Source of the DNA: [Actinomadura] parvosata subsp. kistnae
Lineage (GTDB): Bacteria; Actinomycetota; Actinomycetes; Streptosporangiales; Streptosporangiaceae
Direction of reading: 5' to 3'
Assembly (NCBI RefSeq): GCF_900323885.1
Contig: NZ_OOHJ01000018.1
Coordinates: forward strand, 4,203,001 to 4,267,000
Length of the DNA stretch: 64,000 nucleotides
Under the pieces are notes generated by a model. It was not told where the DNA came from. It made no database searches and worked only from the letters and a program-made list of their open reading frames with translations. Shown one piece after another: positions 8,536-17,917 of this stretch. The number at the start of each line of letters is the position of its first letter. The first letter of the stretch is position 1. A program made the translations under genes and the position numbers.

Positions 8536-9173
8536 CCGAAGACCTCTACCTCCTGCGCGACGGGATGGTCCGCCTCCTCCAGGCGTACGGGCACGAAGTC
8601 GTCGCCACTGCCGCCACCGGCCCCGAGACGCTCCAGGCGCTGCTCAAGTGGCGGCCCGACGTCGCGGTCGTCGACGTCCGCATGCCGCCCGGCCAGTCCG
8701 ACGAAGGGCTGCGCGCCGCGCTGGCCGCTCGCCGCGAAGCGCCCGGCCTGCCCGTCCTGATCCTCTCCCAGCACGTCGAGCAGCTCTACGCCCGCGAGCT
8801 GCTCGCCGACGGCGCCGGCGGCATCGGCTACTTCCTCAAGGACAGCGTCTTCGACGCCGACCAGTTCATCGACGCGCTCGAACGCGTCGCCGCCGGCGGC
8901 ACCGCCATGGACCCCGCCGTCATCGCCAGGCTCCTGTCCAGCGGCACCTCCAACCGGCGCCTGGCCCGGCTCACCGAACGCGAGCACGACGTCCTCGCCC
9001 TCATGGCCGAAGGGCTGTCCAACCAGGCCATCGGGCGGCGGCTGTTCCTCAGCGACTCCGCGATCAGCAAGTACACCACCTCGATGTTCGGCAAGCTCGG
9101 GCTCATCGACGACGACGACAGCAACCGCCGCGTCCTCGCCGTCCTCACCTACCTCAACAAGGCCCCCGATTGA
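8520..9173 (+). CDS. NarL/LuxR-family response regulator
   Basis: A 217-residue regulator. The receiver domain starts MRIVVAEDLYLLRDG, with the phospho-acceptor Asp in VAVVDVRMPP and the switch lysine in GYFLKDS. The C-terminal LuxR HTH is LTEREHDVLALMAEGLSNQAI. It forms a cognate pair with the overlapping upstream kinase. The gene ends only 7 bp from the convergent end of the giant TPR gene. Its target genes are not evident here. Confidence 0.92.
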   Translation: MRIVVAEDLYLLRDGMVRLLQAYGHEVVATAATGPETLQALLKWRPDVAVVDVRMPPGQSDEGLRAALAARREAPGLPVLILSQHVEQLYARELLADGAGGIGYFLKDSVFDADQFIDALERVAAGGTAMDPAVIARLLSSGTSNRRLARLTEREHDVLALMAEGLSNQAIGRRLFLSDSAISKYTTSMFGKLGLIDDDDSNRRVLAVLTYLNKAPD

Positions 9174-9180
9174 CCATGGT

Positions 9181-12100
9181 TCATGGCAGGCGGCGCAGTT
9201 CCTCCTCGACCGCCTCGGCCTCCTCCGCCCGGCCGATCCGCCCCAGCAACCCGGCCCGCGCGGCGAGCACCTCCCGCAGCAGGCTCCGCTCCGGCCCGGG
9301 CGCCTGCTGCGGCAGGCCCCGCTTCGCCCCTGACGCCTCCCGCAGCAGGCTCTGACCTGCCCCCGACACCTCCTTCAACAGGCCCTGCTCCGCTCCCGAC
9401 AGCTCCCGCAGCAGGTCGGCGGCCACGCGCAGGGCGGCGTCGGCGGCGTCGTCCCTGCCCAGCTCCTGCTGGCAGAAGCCGAGCCGGGCATGCGCCACCG
9501 CCCTGCTCAGCCCGTCCCGCGTCACCTGCGTGCTGCGGTGGAAGACGAGCCCCGCCTCCAACGCCCGGCCCGCCTCCATCAGCGCGTCGCCCAGCATGAG
9601 CATGGCCCGAGACAGCAGCCCCGCCTGCATCGGGTTCCCCGGCGAGAACCGCTCCAGCGCCGCCACCGCCTCCCGCAACGGCTGGATCGCCTCCCCCGCC
9701 TGGTCCCGCATCCGCAACGCCGACGCCAGCGTGAGGCAGGCACCCGCGCGGCTGGTGTGCAGGGCCTGCGCGTTCATGCCGGTGGTCAGCAGCTCGTCGT
9801 AGATCGCGATCGCCTCCCGCGCCCGCGCCTCGGCCTCCGCGCCGCCGTCCAGCCGCAGCAACGGCATCAGCTCCGAGCTCTGCGCCAGCGAGTCGGCCAG
9901 GATCGCCCGATACGTCAGATCGCCCGGCGCCCGCCTGGCCACCGGAATCAGCCCCTCGACCAGCTCATTCGCCGCGACCAGCGCACCCAGCATCATGTGA
10001 CACCTGGCCAGCCGCTGCGTGGCCAGCGCATGCTTCACGGTGCCCGGCTCGTGCCCGGTCGTGGCGGTACGTGCGTACTCGACGGCCTCCTGCGGACGAC
10101 CGGCGGCCAGGAGATCGTCCGCGATCAGAGCGGCCGTCTCGGCGGCGGCCAGCGGCTCCCGCAGCTCGTCGAACAGCCGCAGAGCCTCCACGAGGTGCGC
10201 CATCGCCTCCCGCTCCCGCCCGAACGTCCGCAACACCCGCCCTCTGACCTGGACCGCCCGCGCCCGCACCCGCCGCGCCTCACTCCACTGGCCCACCTCC
10301 GCCCAGCCGCCCATCTCCTCCCAGCCCGCTTCCCTCGGCTCTCCTTCGCCCGCTTCCCCGAGCTCCCCTTCGCCCGCTTCCCGCCCTTCGCCGTGTTCCC
10401 TGTCTCCTGCTGCCCACCCCTCGGCGCGCTCGCCCCCGGCCTCTTCCTCCGTCTCGGCGCGGTCCAGCTCGGCCAGCGACCAGGCGATGGCCTCCAGCGC
10501 GGCCTGCGGTCGATCGAGCGCGGCCAGGGTGGAGCCGAGCTGGGCGTAGATGGCGGCGGCGATGCCCGGATCCTCCAGTTCATCGCAGAGATCGGCGGCC
10601 CGCTCGCAGTGAGCCAGCGCCTCAACGGCCCGCCCCCGGTCGAGCAGTTCAGCGGCGTACCGGTGCAGGGCTCCGGCGAGCATCCGGCCCTGCCGCCCAC
10701 CGACCGTGCCGGCAGCCTGGGCTTGCTGCTGGGTGAGCAGGTCGATGGCCTGCTCCAGCGTGGCGAGCCGGTCCTGGACGCCGGGCAGGGCGGACAGCAC
10801 GGCGAGGGCCGAGGCGAGGGGCTGACGGTAGGCGGGCGAGACGGAGGCGAGGCCCCGGCAGACGCGCACGGCCAGCTCGGTGATCGCGACGGCGCTCGCA
10901 GTGTCACCCGCCCGGGCGGCCTCACCGCCGAGCCGCGCCAGGCACCGCACGTACCGTTCGTGTGTCTCCGGCGCGCCGCCGACCGCAACCTCCCGCTCCA
11001 GCACCTCAGTGAACGCCGTGAGCGGCCCCACCAGCCCTTCCACCACTCCGGCAGCGGCACCCCTCGCCCCCGCGGCAACCCCCTCGAACCTTGCAGCCAC
11101 TCCCGCGACCCCGTCTGCACCCGTGAGCCAGGCCAGCTCCTCCAGGACGGTGTCGAGCACCGGCGGACCGGGCAGCGGCCGGAGGCCGAGAATCTCGGCA
11201 TACAGGGCGATCCCCGCGACCGGCCCTTCCTCCTCCACCCGCATCCGAGCCAGCCGCACCAGCGCCAGCAGGTGCACACCGACGAGATCGTGCGGCACGG
11301 CCCCGAGCCGGGCCATCGCCGCGGTCCCGGCCGCCAGCCGGTCCCGGGCGGCGTCACTCTCGTGCAGCTCGGCCAGGCACAACCCCGCCAGCTCCAGGCA
11401 AGTGGCGGCAAGCACCCGCTCCTCGCCGCCGGACGGCGAGGGCGGGAAGCCGCCGGACGACGATGGGAGAGGGCCGCCGGACGGCGATGGGAGAGGGTCA
11501 TCGGACGCGGCCGGGAGAAGGTCGAGCGCCCGCGTGACCGACTGGAGCGCGCCGTCCGGATCCTGCCTGGTGAACCGGATGCCGCCCTGCAGCCGCAGCA
11601 CGTAAGCCAAAGCCCGGGGAGGCTCGGCGCGTTCGGCCACCAGCCGCTCGTACAGCTCGACCAGCCGGCTCGCGGCGGCCTCCGCCTCGGACGGGCAGGC
11701 GGCGTGCGACAGGGCGACGGTCTCCAGGACCATGAGCCGGGCCAGCTCGGTACGGAACTCGTCGCTCGCCCCGGCGTGCGGCTCGTAGGACTCGATGGCC
11801 GTGAGCAGGTGCGGGATGGCCTCCTTGTGCCGTCCGAGCCCGACGAGCGAGCGTCCGAGCGCCGCGGCGACCATGCCGACGGCGATCGCGTGCGGCCGTT
11901 CGGGTGCGGCGTGCCGTTGCAGCAGCTCGGCCGCCTGCATCGCCAGCACGAACGCGTCCGCGGCCCGCCCCGCGTCCGCCCATGCCCGGGCAAGCGTGGC
12001 CTGTGCGGACAGGTACGCATGAATCCGCTCGATCCCCGGCGTGCCGGCGCTCTCGACCGCTTTCCCGCACTCGTCGAGCCGCCGCTCCGCCCGTTCCACC

Positions 12101-13203
12101 GCCTCCTGAGGCTGGCTCACCGACGGCAACCACGGCTCCTCGGCCGGCCGGTCGGGCCGCCGGGCGGTCTCCAGGCGGCTGCGGGCCTCGTCGCGGTGGG
12201 CCAGATACGCCGCGTCCCCGAGAGCCAGCACGTCGTACAGCTCGGCGGCGATCTCCAGCTGCGCCAGACCGTCGGCGGTCCTGCCCAGCTCGTCCAGGCA
12301 GAGCCCGAGCAGCCACCGGCCCCTGGCCTGCGTCGCCGTGCCCCGCTCCGCCGCCACGGCCATCGCCTCCTGGAGCGGGGCGAGCGCCTCCTCGGGACGG
12401 TCGTCCACCAGCAACAGCTCACCAAGATCGAGAAGCTGCTCGGCGAGGGCGGGGCGGTGCTCGTCGGGATCGAGCGTGACGAGGGCCCGCAGATTCCGTA
12501 CGGCTTCTGCAGCCGAACGCACGGCGGCATCCGAATCCTCCATACGGGCGTGCAGCCGGCCCAGCACGGCCGCAGCCGACGCCAACATGGCCCGCAACCC
12601 CGGCTCCTCAGCCGCCAGCCCCCGCAGCCGCACGACCGCCTCACCAGCCGGAACCCGAGCCTCGGCCGGCCGTCCATGCACCTCCAGCCATGTGGCGGCC
12701 AGGTGCAGATGGTGGGCCACGTTCCTGCTGGTGGGCGCGATGCTGCTGACCGCGGACACGGCAGCGACACCCAGACAAGCAGCCAGATCGGGCAGTACCG
12801 AGGCAACCTCAACACCCTCGAACGCGGTCATCGGCCCCGGCGACTGCACCGAAGAGGTGCGCGCATCGTCGTGGGCCGGGGGAGAACCCACTCGCCCGCC
12901 AGACACGCCCGCCAACGACGACCCACCCGCCGAGGGCAGCGGGCCCGCCCAGGGCGATGCGCCCCCCGGGGGCGATGCACCGGCCAGTGGCGACGCGCCC
13001 GCCGAGGGCGGCGCACCGGCCATGCGAGACGCGCCTGCCAAAGACGACGCGCCCGCTAGCGGTGGAGCGCCTGCCGGGGGCGACGCGCCTGCCAGTGGTG
13101 GAGCGCCTGCCGGGGGCGATGCACCGGCCAGTGGTGACGTGCCTGCCGTGGGCGGCGCACCGGCCAGGGGCGGCGCACCGGCTGAGGACGACGCACCGGC
13201 CAA
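9181..13203 (-). CDS. TPR-rich C-terminal part of a giant STAND-like protein (frame-shifted from upstream part)
   Basis: 1340 codons of tetratricopeptide-like helices (for example EALAPLQEAMAVA and GRALVALAHCERAADL types) that would form a superhelical binding scaffold. The first ~95 residues are a hexapeptide repeat of the form PPxAGA. This reading frame has no plausible start of its own: the first candidate is a TTG at 13203 without a ribosome site. One extra base in the C-run at 13208-13212 would join it to the upstream frame to give 2318 residues. Two further low-complexity insertions interrupt the repeats (about 11410-11510, PSPSGG type; about 10290-10440, Glu/Gly rich). It is best treated as the second half of one gene, but a separate coupled gene is possible. 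Confidence 0.75.
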   Translation of the reverse strand: MAGASSSAGAPPLAGAPPTAGTSPLAGASPPAGAPPLAGASPPAGAPPLAGASSLAGASRMAGAPPSAGASPLAGASPPGGASPWAGPLPSAGGSSLAGVSGGRVGSPPAHDDARTSSVQSPGPMTAFEGVEVASVLPDLAACLGVAAVSAVSSIAPTSRNVAHHLHLAATWLEVHGRPAEARVPAGEAVVRLRGLAAEEPGLRAMLASAAAVLGRLHARMEDSDAAVRSAAEAVRNLRALVTLDPDEHRPALAEQLLDLGELLLVDDRPEEALAPLQEAMAVAAERGTATQARGRWLLGLCLDELGRTADGLAQLEIAAELYDVLALGDAAYLAHRDEARSRLETARRPDRPAEEPWLPSVSQPQEAVERAERRLDECGKAVESAGTPGIERIHAYLSAQATLARAWADAGRAADAFVLAMQAAELLQRHAAPERPHAIAVGMVAAALGRSLVGLGRHKEAIPHLLTAIESYEPHAGASDEFRTELARLMVLETVALSHAACPSEAEAAASRLVELYERLVAERAEPPRALAYVLRLQGGIRFTRQDPDGALQSVTRALDLLPAASDDPLPSPSGGPLPSSSGGFPPSPSGGEERVLAATCLELAGLCLAELHESDAARDRLAAGTAAMARLGAVPHDLVGVHLLALVRLARMRVEEEGPVAGIALYAEILGLRPLPGPPVLDTVLEELAWLTGADGVAGVAARFEGVAAGARGAAAGVVEGLVGPLTAFTEVLEREVAVGGAPETHERYVRCLARLGGEAARAGDTASAVAITELAVRVCRGLASVSPAYRQPLASALAVLSALPGVQDRLATLEQAIDLLTQQQAQAAGTVGGRQGRMLAGALHRYAAELLDRGRAVEALAHCERAADLCDELEDPGIAAAIYAQLGSTLAALDRPQAALEAIAWSLAELDRAETEEEAGGERAEGWAAGDREHGEGREAGEGELGEAGEGEPREAGWEEMGGWAEVGQWSEARRVRARAVQVRGRVLRTFGREREAMAHLVEALRLFDELREPLAAAETAALIADDLLAAGRPQEAVEYARTATTGHEPGTVKHALATQRLARCHMMLGALVAANELVEGLIPVARRAPGDLTYRAILADSLAQSSELMPLLRLDGGAEAEARAREAIAIYDELLTTGMNAQALHTSRAGACLTLASALRMRDQAGEAIQPLREAVAALERFSPGNPMQAGLLSRAMLMLGDALMEAGRALEAGLVFHRSTQVTRDGLSRAVAHARLGFCQQELGRDDAADAALRVAADLLRELSGAEQGLLKEVSGAGQSLLREASGAKRGLPQQAPGPERSLLREVLAARAGLLGRIGRAEEAEAVEEELRRLP
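12915..13203 (-). repeat. 18-bp coding minisatellite (PPxAGA hexapeptides, about 16 units)
   Basis: Read on the minus strand, successive 18-bp units encode PPLAGA, SPPAGA, PPTAGT and variants. All three minus-strand frames stay open here, which is why the frame break next to it is not obvious. This is a likely flexible linker between the NTPase and TPR parts. Confidence 0.75.
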
Positions 13204-16136
13204 GCCCGGGGGTCGCCCGAACCGGGCAGCACGGACAGGATCGCCCGCGCATAGGACGCGAACTCGGCGCTCCCGCCCGCCGCCTCGAACGCCTCCACCG
13301 CCTCACCCAGCCGCCCCAGCTCCAGCAACGCGCAGGCCACGTTGTAATGCGCCCTCGCAGCGTGCCCGGCGTAGCGGGGATCCTCCTCGGCCAGGATCCG
13401 GTACCGGGCCGCCGCCTCCTGCGCGGGCTTGAACGCCCCGCCCGCCTCACCACCGAGCAGCAGGCACGCCCCCAGCCCGAACAACGCCTCAGCCCGCCCG
13501 GCCGCCTCCTCGTATGGGGGAGCACCCGCATACGTCTCCACGGCCTCCGCCGCCGCGACAACCGCCTCCCCGGCCCGGCCCACGGCCGCCAGCCCACCCG
13601 ACAGCCCTGTCAACGCCCTGGCCAGCGCAAGCCGCCCACCGCTGCCCCGCCGATGCTGAACGGCCAGCTCAGCCAGCGTCACCCGCAGCGCCCGACACCC
13701 CAGCCCCGCCTCCCGCCCCTCCACCCCATAGGGCCGCACAACCACGTCCAACCGACCTGCCCGGTCGGGCAGCGAGGCTGCGGTCTCGTCGAGTTGCGGG
13801 TCGCCCGGGAACAGCAGGAGCGCGGCGCTGAGCGCGTCCCCGAGCCCACTCGCCGGGTGCGACTCGGCCTCCGCGACCAGCTTGCCCATGCGGCTGGCGA
13901 CCAGCGACCACAGTGCCGCCCTGACCGGCTCCGTGCCCGCCGACAGCCGTAGGACGTCCAGCATGCGTACCAGGTGATGGACCGTGCGGCCCTCGTGGTC
14001 GTGCACGGCGAGCACGAGCGCGTCCAGGTCCTCGGTCTCGGCCAGGAACCGCTCGGCCACCGGGCCGGGCCCGAGCGAGGCCGGCCGCCCGCCCGGCGGC
14101 TGATCAGGAGAACTGGGGAAGAGCCGCGCCAGCCAGCGGGCCGCGGTGAGGGTGCCGGTGGGGGAGGAGGGCGTGCCGTTCGGGACGCGAAGCTTCGGAA
14201 CGGCGGTCAGCAGGCCGGGAAGCTCGGCCGGGGTGGGCGCGGTGAGCGTGAGCACCGCCACCGCCTGCCGCGCCGCCACCCCACCCAGAGGCTCGGCACC
14301 CTCCGGCCAGACCCGCTCCCACTGGCCCTGCTCACGCGCCAGGAACCGCCCGACCAGCCCCCCACCACCACCCTGCCAACCCGCAACCATCGCACCCGCA
14401 GCCGGCCATCCCACCGTCGTGCCCGGAGCGTCGCCCGCAGTCGGCCCGCCCGCCACCTCGCCTGCAGTCGGCTCTCCCACCACTGTGCCCGCCGCGTCGC
14501 CCGTGGTCGGCTGCCCTGCCGTTGTGCCCTCAGCGCTGGTCGGTCGGCCCATCGCCGGGCCCGCGGACGTTTCAGGAGCCGTTCCGGCCGGTGAGTCCCC
14601 GTCGCACAGCCGCAGGAGCGCGGCCAGGTGGACGTGCAGCGGCAGGCCGTACTCCGGGTCGTCGAGGCGCGGCGGGGTGGGAAGGGCGGCGCGGCTCGGG
14701 GCGAACGCCTTCATGGCCGCGAGCGCGTGCTCGGTCCGCTCGGCGAGCGTGAGCGGATGGGCGTTGAGCTGCACGGTCGTCGTGTTGAGCCGCCTGAGCC
14801 AGCCGCCCGCCGCCGTGTCCAGCCGCCGCCACCACTCGGCCTCGCCGGGCCCGCGAGCCAGCAGCAGGAGACGTACGCGAGGATTGTGCCCGTGCTTGGC
14901 CAGGCGCCGCACCAGCTCACCCACCACCGGCGGCGACGCCTCAGGCCCGTCAATCACGACCAGGGTGGGCCGCAACGCATCGAGCGCCACCACACCGCCG
15001 GACGCAGGACCGCCGGGAAGCCCGCCGGCCGCATCACCGCCCAGGAGCCCCCTGGACGCATCGCCGCCCAAAAGCCGCCCGGCCGCATCACCGCCAAAAA
15101 GCCCGCCGGACGCAGTGCCGCCCAGAAGCTCGCCGGACGCCTGGCGCGCCGCAAGTTCCCCGGACAAAAGCCTCGTCAACGCGTCCATAGGCAGGAATCC
15201 GGCGTCCCATCCAGCCTCGGCCAGTTCCACGCACAACTCGCCCGCGAGCCGTGTCTTCCCCGTCCCGCCGCGCCCGCTCAGCACCGCGATCGACAGCGGG
15301 CCGGGCTCGGCGGCCCAGGCGCGCAGTGCGCCCAGTTCCTCCTCCCGCCCCAGGAACGGCACCACCGCGTGCCGCGCCATCAGCAGCGCCCAGTCGGGGC
15401 AGTCCTGTGGCAGCCGTTCGCGGGCGGGGACGAGCAGGGCGGGCAGGGCCACCGAACGTTCGCGCTCGGAGACGGTCTCCAGCGGCCCGGGAGGCACCCC
15501 TGCCAGCTCGCGGAAGCGCGGGTCGCTGAGTAACGCGGTCACGGGGACGGCGTCGAGGCGGCGCAGCGCGTACCCGCTGGGAGCGGGGGTGGCGACGCCG
15601 ATGAGCTGGCCGGCGGGCTCGGCGAGCAGTGCGGCGCCCGCCAGACCCTGCCACAGCGAGATGGGCGTCCGGTCGAGCTCGGGTGAGAGCACGCTCACCG
15701 TCAGCGTTCTCGACACCAGGCCGGTCGGCGGGTTCACCAGGCCGGACAGCGTCTCAGCGGCCCGCACCCCACCCTGCTCGCCGCCCCGCGCGAAGCCGCG
15801 GGCCGCGCAGCGCACGCGGTAGGAGCCGCCGCCCGCCACCCTGGCCCAGCGGTTGTGCTCGATGCCGGGCAGCGCGGCCCAGGCCGCCTCCGCGACCCGC
15901 AGCAGCACCGCGCCGGTGCTGCCGCGTCCGCGCCACACCGGCTCGGCGGGCAGCCGGCGGCTGGACCATGAGGGACGTACGTGACAGGGCGAGCCGGTCT
16001 CCACCACGCACCCGGCGGTCAGCACGAGGTCGGCGCCGATCGCGTACCCGGAGCCGGTCACACCGACGAGGCCGTCATGACCGGAGAAGACCTCGACGAC
16101 CCGCTCGGGCCCGAGGCGGTGTGGTGGCGTGTCCAT
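13056..16136 (-). CDS. Dead trypsin-like domain plus P-loop NTPase (N-terminal part of the giant TPR protein)
   Basis: Residues 15-215 have the trypsin-like fold pattern (GSGYAIGADLVLTAG, later QGLAGAALLAEPAGQLIGVAT), but the catalytic His of LTAAHC and the Ser of GxSGxP are both replaced, so it should not cleave peptides. Walker A GRGGTGKT is at 288-295 and Walker B TLVVIDG at about 391-397. Between them lies a 9-residue repeat (LLGGDAAGR type). A winged-helix/TPR region follows from about 600. Useful homology ends near VLPGSGDP; the last ~50 codons are an out-of-frame reading of the 18-bp repeat. This resembles STAND NTPases that pair a protease-like module with a repeat sensor. Function unknown. 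Confidence 0.8.
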   Translation of the reverse strand: MDTPPHRLGPERVVEVFSGHDGLVGVTGSGYAIGADLVLTAGCVVETGSPCHVRPSWSSRRLPAEPVWRGRGSTGAVLLRVAEAAWAALPGIEHNRWARVAGGGSYRVRCAARGFARGGEQGGVRAAETLSGLVNPPTGLVSRTLTVSVLSPELDRTPISLWQGLAGAALLAEPAGQLIGVATPAPSGYALRRLDAVPVTALLSDPRFRELAGVPPGPLETVSERERSVALPALLVPARERLPQDCPDWALLMARHAVVPFLGREEELGALRAWAAEPGPLSIAVLSGRGGTGKTRLAGELCVELAEAGWDAGFLPMDALTRLLSGELAARQASGELLGGTASGGLFGGDAAGRLLGGDASRGLLGGDAAGGLPGGPASGGVVALDALRPTLVVIDGPEASPPVVGELVRRLAKHGHNPRVRLLLLARGPGEAEWWRRLDTAAGGWLRRLNTTTVQLNAHPLTLAERTEHALAAMKAFAPSRAALPTPPRLDDPEYGLPLHVHLAALLRLCDGDSPAGTAPETSAGPAMGRPTSAEGTTAGQPTTGDAAGTVVGEPTAGEVAGGPTAGDAPGTTVGWPAAGAMVAGWQGGGGGLVGRFLAREQGQWERVWPEGAEPLGGVAARQAVAVLTLTAPTPAELPGLLTAVPKLRVPNGTPSSPTGTLTAARWLARLFPSSPDQPPGGRPASLGPGPVAERFLAETEDLDALVLAVHDHEGRTVHHLVRMLDVLRLSAGTEPVRAALWSLVASRMGKLVAEAESHPASGLGDALSAALLLFPGDPQLDETAASLPDRAGRLDVVVRPYGVEGREAGLGCRALRVTLAELAVQHRRGSGGRLALARALTGLSGGLAAVGRAGEAVVAAAEAVETYAGAPPYEEAAGRAEALFGLGACLLLGGEAGGAFKPAQEAAARYRILAEEDPRYAGHAARAHYNVACALLELGRLGEAVEAFEAAGGSAEFASYARAILSVLPGSGDPRAWPVRRPQPVRRPWPVRRPRQARHHWPVHRPRQALHHWQARRPRQALHR

Positions 16137-16232
16137 GGGTCCGCTACCTGTCAGCTACGTGTGGAAGAGCCCCCGATCAGCGCCTGATCTCCTCTTCACT
16201 ATCGCACCCGGGACGGGAAATTTCGCGGCTTG

Positions 16233-16859
16233 TCAGGCCTTCTCGGTCGTGAGCCAGGCGGCCAGCCCCAGGTACACGACCCCGCTCCCGACATCCAGCC
16301 GCCGCCGCGCGCGGGCCGAGCTGCGGACGCGTCCGGCCAGGGCGGAGGCGAGCATCGCGTACGTGCCGTCCGACGCCATGCCGAGCAGCAGCCACACGAG
16401 ACCGAACACGAGGATCTGGAACCCGATGGGCCCGGCGGCGGGGTTGGTGAACTGGGGCAGGAACGCCAGGAAGAAGATCGCGGTCTTGGGGTTGAGGACG
16501 TTCACCACGAAGCCCTCCCAGAACAGCCGCCGCTTCGACTGCACCTTCAGCTCGACGATCTCCTCGCCGCGGCCCTTGTTGAGCAGCTTGCGCAGGCCGA
16601 GCCAGAGCAGGTACGCGACGCCCACGTACTTGACGATCGTGAACGCGGTGGCGGAGGCCGCCAGCAGCGCGCTGATGCCGAGCGCGGCGGCGGCGATGTG
16701 GACGATGGAGCCGGTGTGGATGCCGAGCACGGAGATCAGGCCGGCCGTGCGACCTTGGGAGACGCTCCTGGTGACGATGTAGAGCACGGCTGGACCGGGC
16801 ACCACCAGCAGCCCGAGCGTGGCCGCACAGAAGACGGCGAGTGTCGAAATATCCGGCAT
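16233..16859 (-). CDS. LysE/RhtB-family amino-acid exporter
   Basis: A 208-residue six-helix exporter. The family signature VVPGPAVLYIVTRSVSQGRTAGL is at 19-41, and FVVNVLNPKTAIFFLAFLPQF is near 118-138. It exports a small amino acid or analogue across the inner membrane by proton exchange. A LysR gene lies 87 bp upstream on the same strand and a cysteine dioxygenase gene lies beyond it, so a sulphur amino acid such as cysteine is a reasonable but unproven substrate. Confidence 0.9.
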   Translation of the reverse strand: MPDISTLAVFCAATLGLLVVPGPAVLYIVTRSVSQGRTAGLISVLGIHTGSIVHIAAAALGISALLAASATAFTIVKYVGVAYLLWLGLRKLLNKGRGEEIVELKVQSKRRLFWEGFVVNVLNPKTAIFFLAFLPQFTNPAAGPIGFQILVFGLVWLLLGMASDGTYAMLASALAGRVRSSARARRRLDVGSGVVYLGLAAWLTTEKA

Positions 16860-16946
16860 GTGGCAATCGTAGGACCGCCGTCAAAGGCTTTCCGGGCGCT
16901 TCCGGCGGGCGCGGGCGGAAGGTCGTCCGGCGCTTCAAGTGAGCTG

Positions 16947-17807
16947 TCAGAGGCTTTCGCGTAGGGCCGAGAGCAGGGCCGCGGTGGCCGGCGGGTGGGG
17001 CTGCTCGCCGTAGACCGCCGCGTACACGTGCCGCGTGGACCCCGGCACCTCCGCCACCTCGACGTCCGGATGCCGGTGCGCCGCCAGCGCCAGCCCCGGC
17101 AGCATGGTCAGCCCCAGCCCGGCCGCCACCAGCGCCTGGACGGCCACGATGTCGTCGCTGGTGAACGCGATGCGCGGCTCGAACCCGGCCTTGTCGCAGA
17201 TGTCCAGCAGGTGGCTGCGGCACCGGTCGCAGCCGGCGATCCATGAGGAGTCGGCGTGGTCGGTCAGCGCGCCCGGCGTGGTGCTGGACACGAGGTAGCT
17301 GGGGTCGTCGAGGAGGTGGACCATGTGGATGCCGGTGTCCTCGGGGGCGGTGTCGTCGTACCGGAAGATGACCGCCACGTCGACCCGCCCGGCCCGCAGC
17401 AGCCGCAGCGCCTCGGGCGGCTCGGTCTCCATGAGCTGCAGGTGCAGGCCGGGGTGCGCGCGGGCCAGCAGCCCGACCGCCTTCGGGATGAACGTGCCCA
17501 GCGCGGACGGGAACGCCGCCAGCCGCACCCGCCCGGAGCGCAGCCCCACGTGCGCGGCCAGCTCTTCGGCGGTGGCGTCGAGCCGGCCGATGATGTCGGA
17601 GGCCCGCTCGGCGAGCAGCCGGCCCGCCTCGGTGAGCCGGATGCCGCGCCCGGCGCGCTGGATGAGCTTGGCCCCGGTCTCGGCTTCCAGCCGGGCCAGG
17701 TGGTGGCTGACCGAGGGCTGGGAGTAGTGCAGCTCCTTGGCCGCCGCGGTCAGCGAGCCCTTGCGGGCCACGGCGACGAGCACGCGCAGACGTACGACAT
17801 CCAGCAT
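16947..17807 (-). CDS. LysR-family transcriptional regulator
   Basis: A 286-residue LysR protein. The N-terminal winged HTH is LRVLVAVARKGSLTAAAKELHYSQPSVSHHL in pieces across residues 7-37, followed by a type 2 periplasmic-binding-like effector domain. It diverges from the cysteine dioxygenase gene across 110 bp, the normal LysR target layout, and precedes the LysE exporter on its own strand. It probably controls one or both. Confidence 0.9.
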   Translation of the reverse strand: MLDVVRLRVLVAVARKGSLTAAAKELHYSQPSVSHHLARLEAETGAKLIQRAGRGIRLTEAGRLLAERASDIIGRLDATAEELAAHVGLRSGRVRLAAFPSALGTFIPKAVGLLARAHPGLHLQLMETEPPEALRLLRAGRVDVAVIFRYDDTAPEDTGIHMVHLLDDPSYLVSSTTPGALTDHADSSWIAGCDRCRSHLLDICDKAGFEPRIAFTSDDIVAVQALVAAGLGLTMLPGLALAAHRHPDVEVAEVPGSTRHVYAAVYGEQPHPPATAALLSALRESL

Positions 17808-17917
17808 CCATCAATCGTATCTATGGGTGGGCCAGAGAACTTCTGTTGGACCTATCGTTCGAAATGCAGGACCGTAAGAGGGGAAGGCAGATTACTGATT
17901 TTCCCTGGGGGGATACC

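Noticed and set aside
9490..13059. 1189-codon plus-strand frame over the TPR gene
   Set aside because: Arg/Gln/Pro-rich shadow with no domain; the minus strand carries the TPR pattern.
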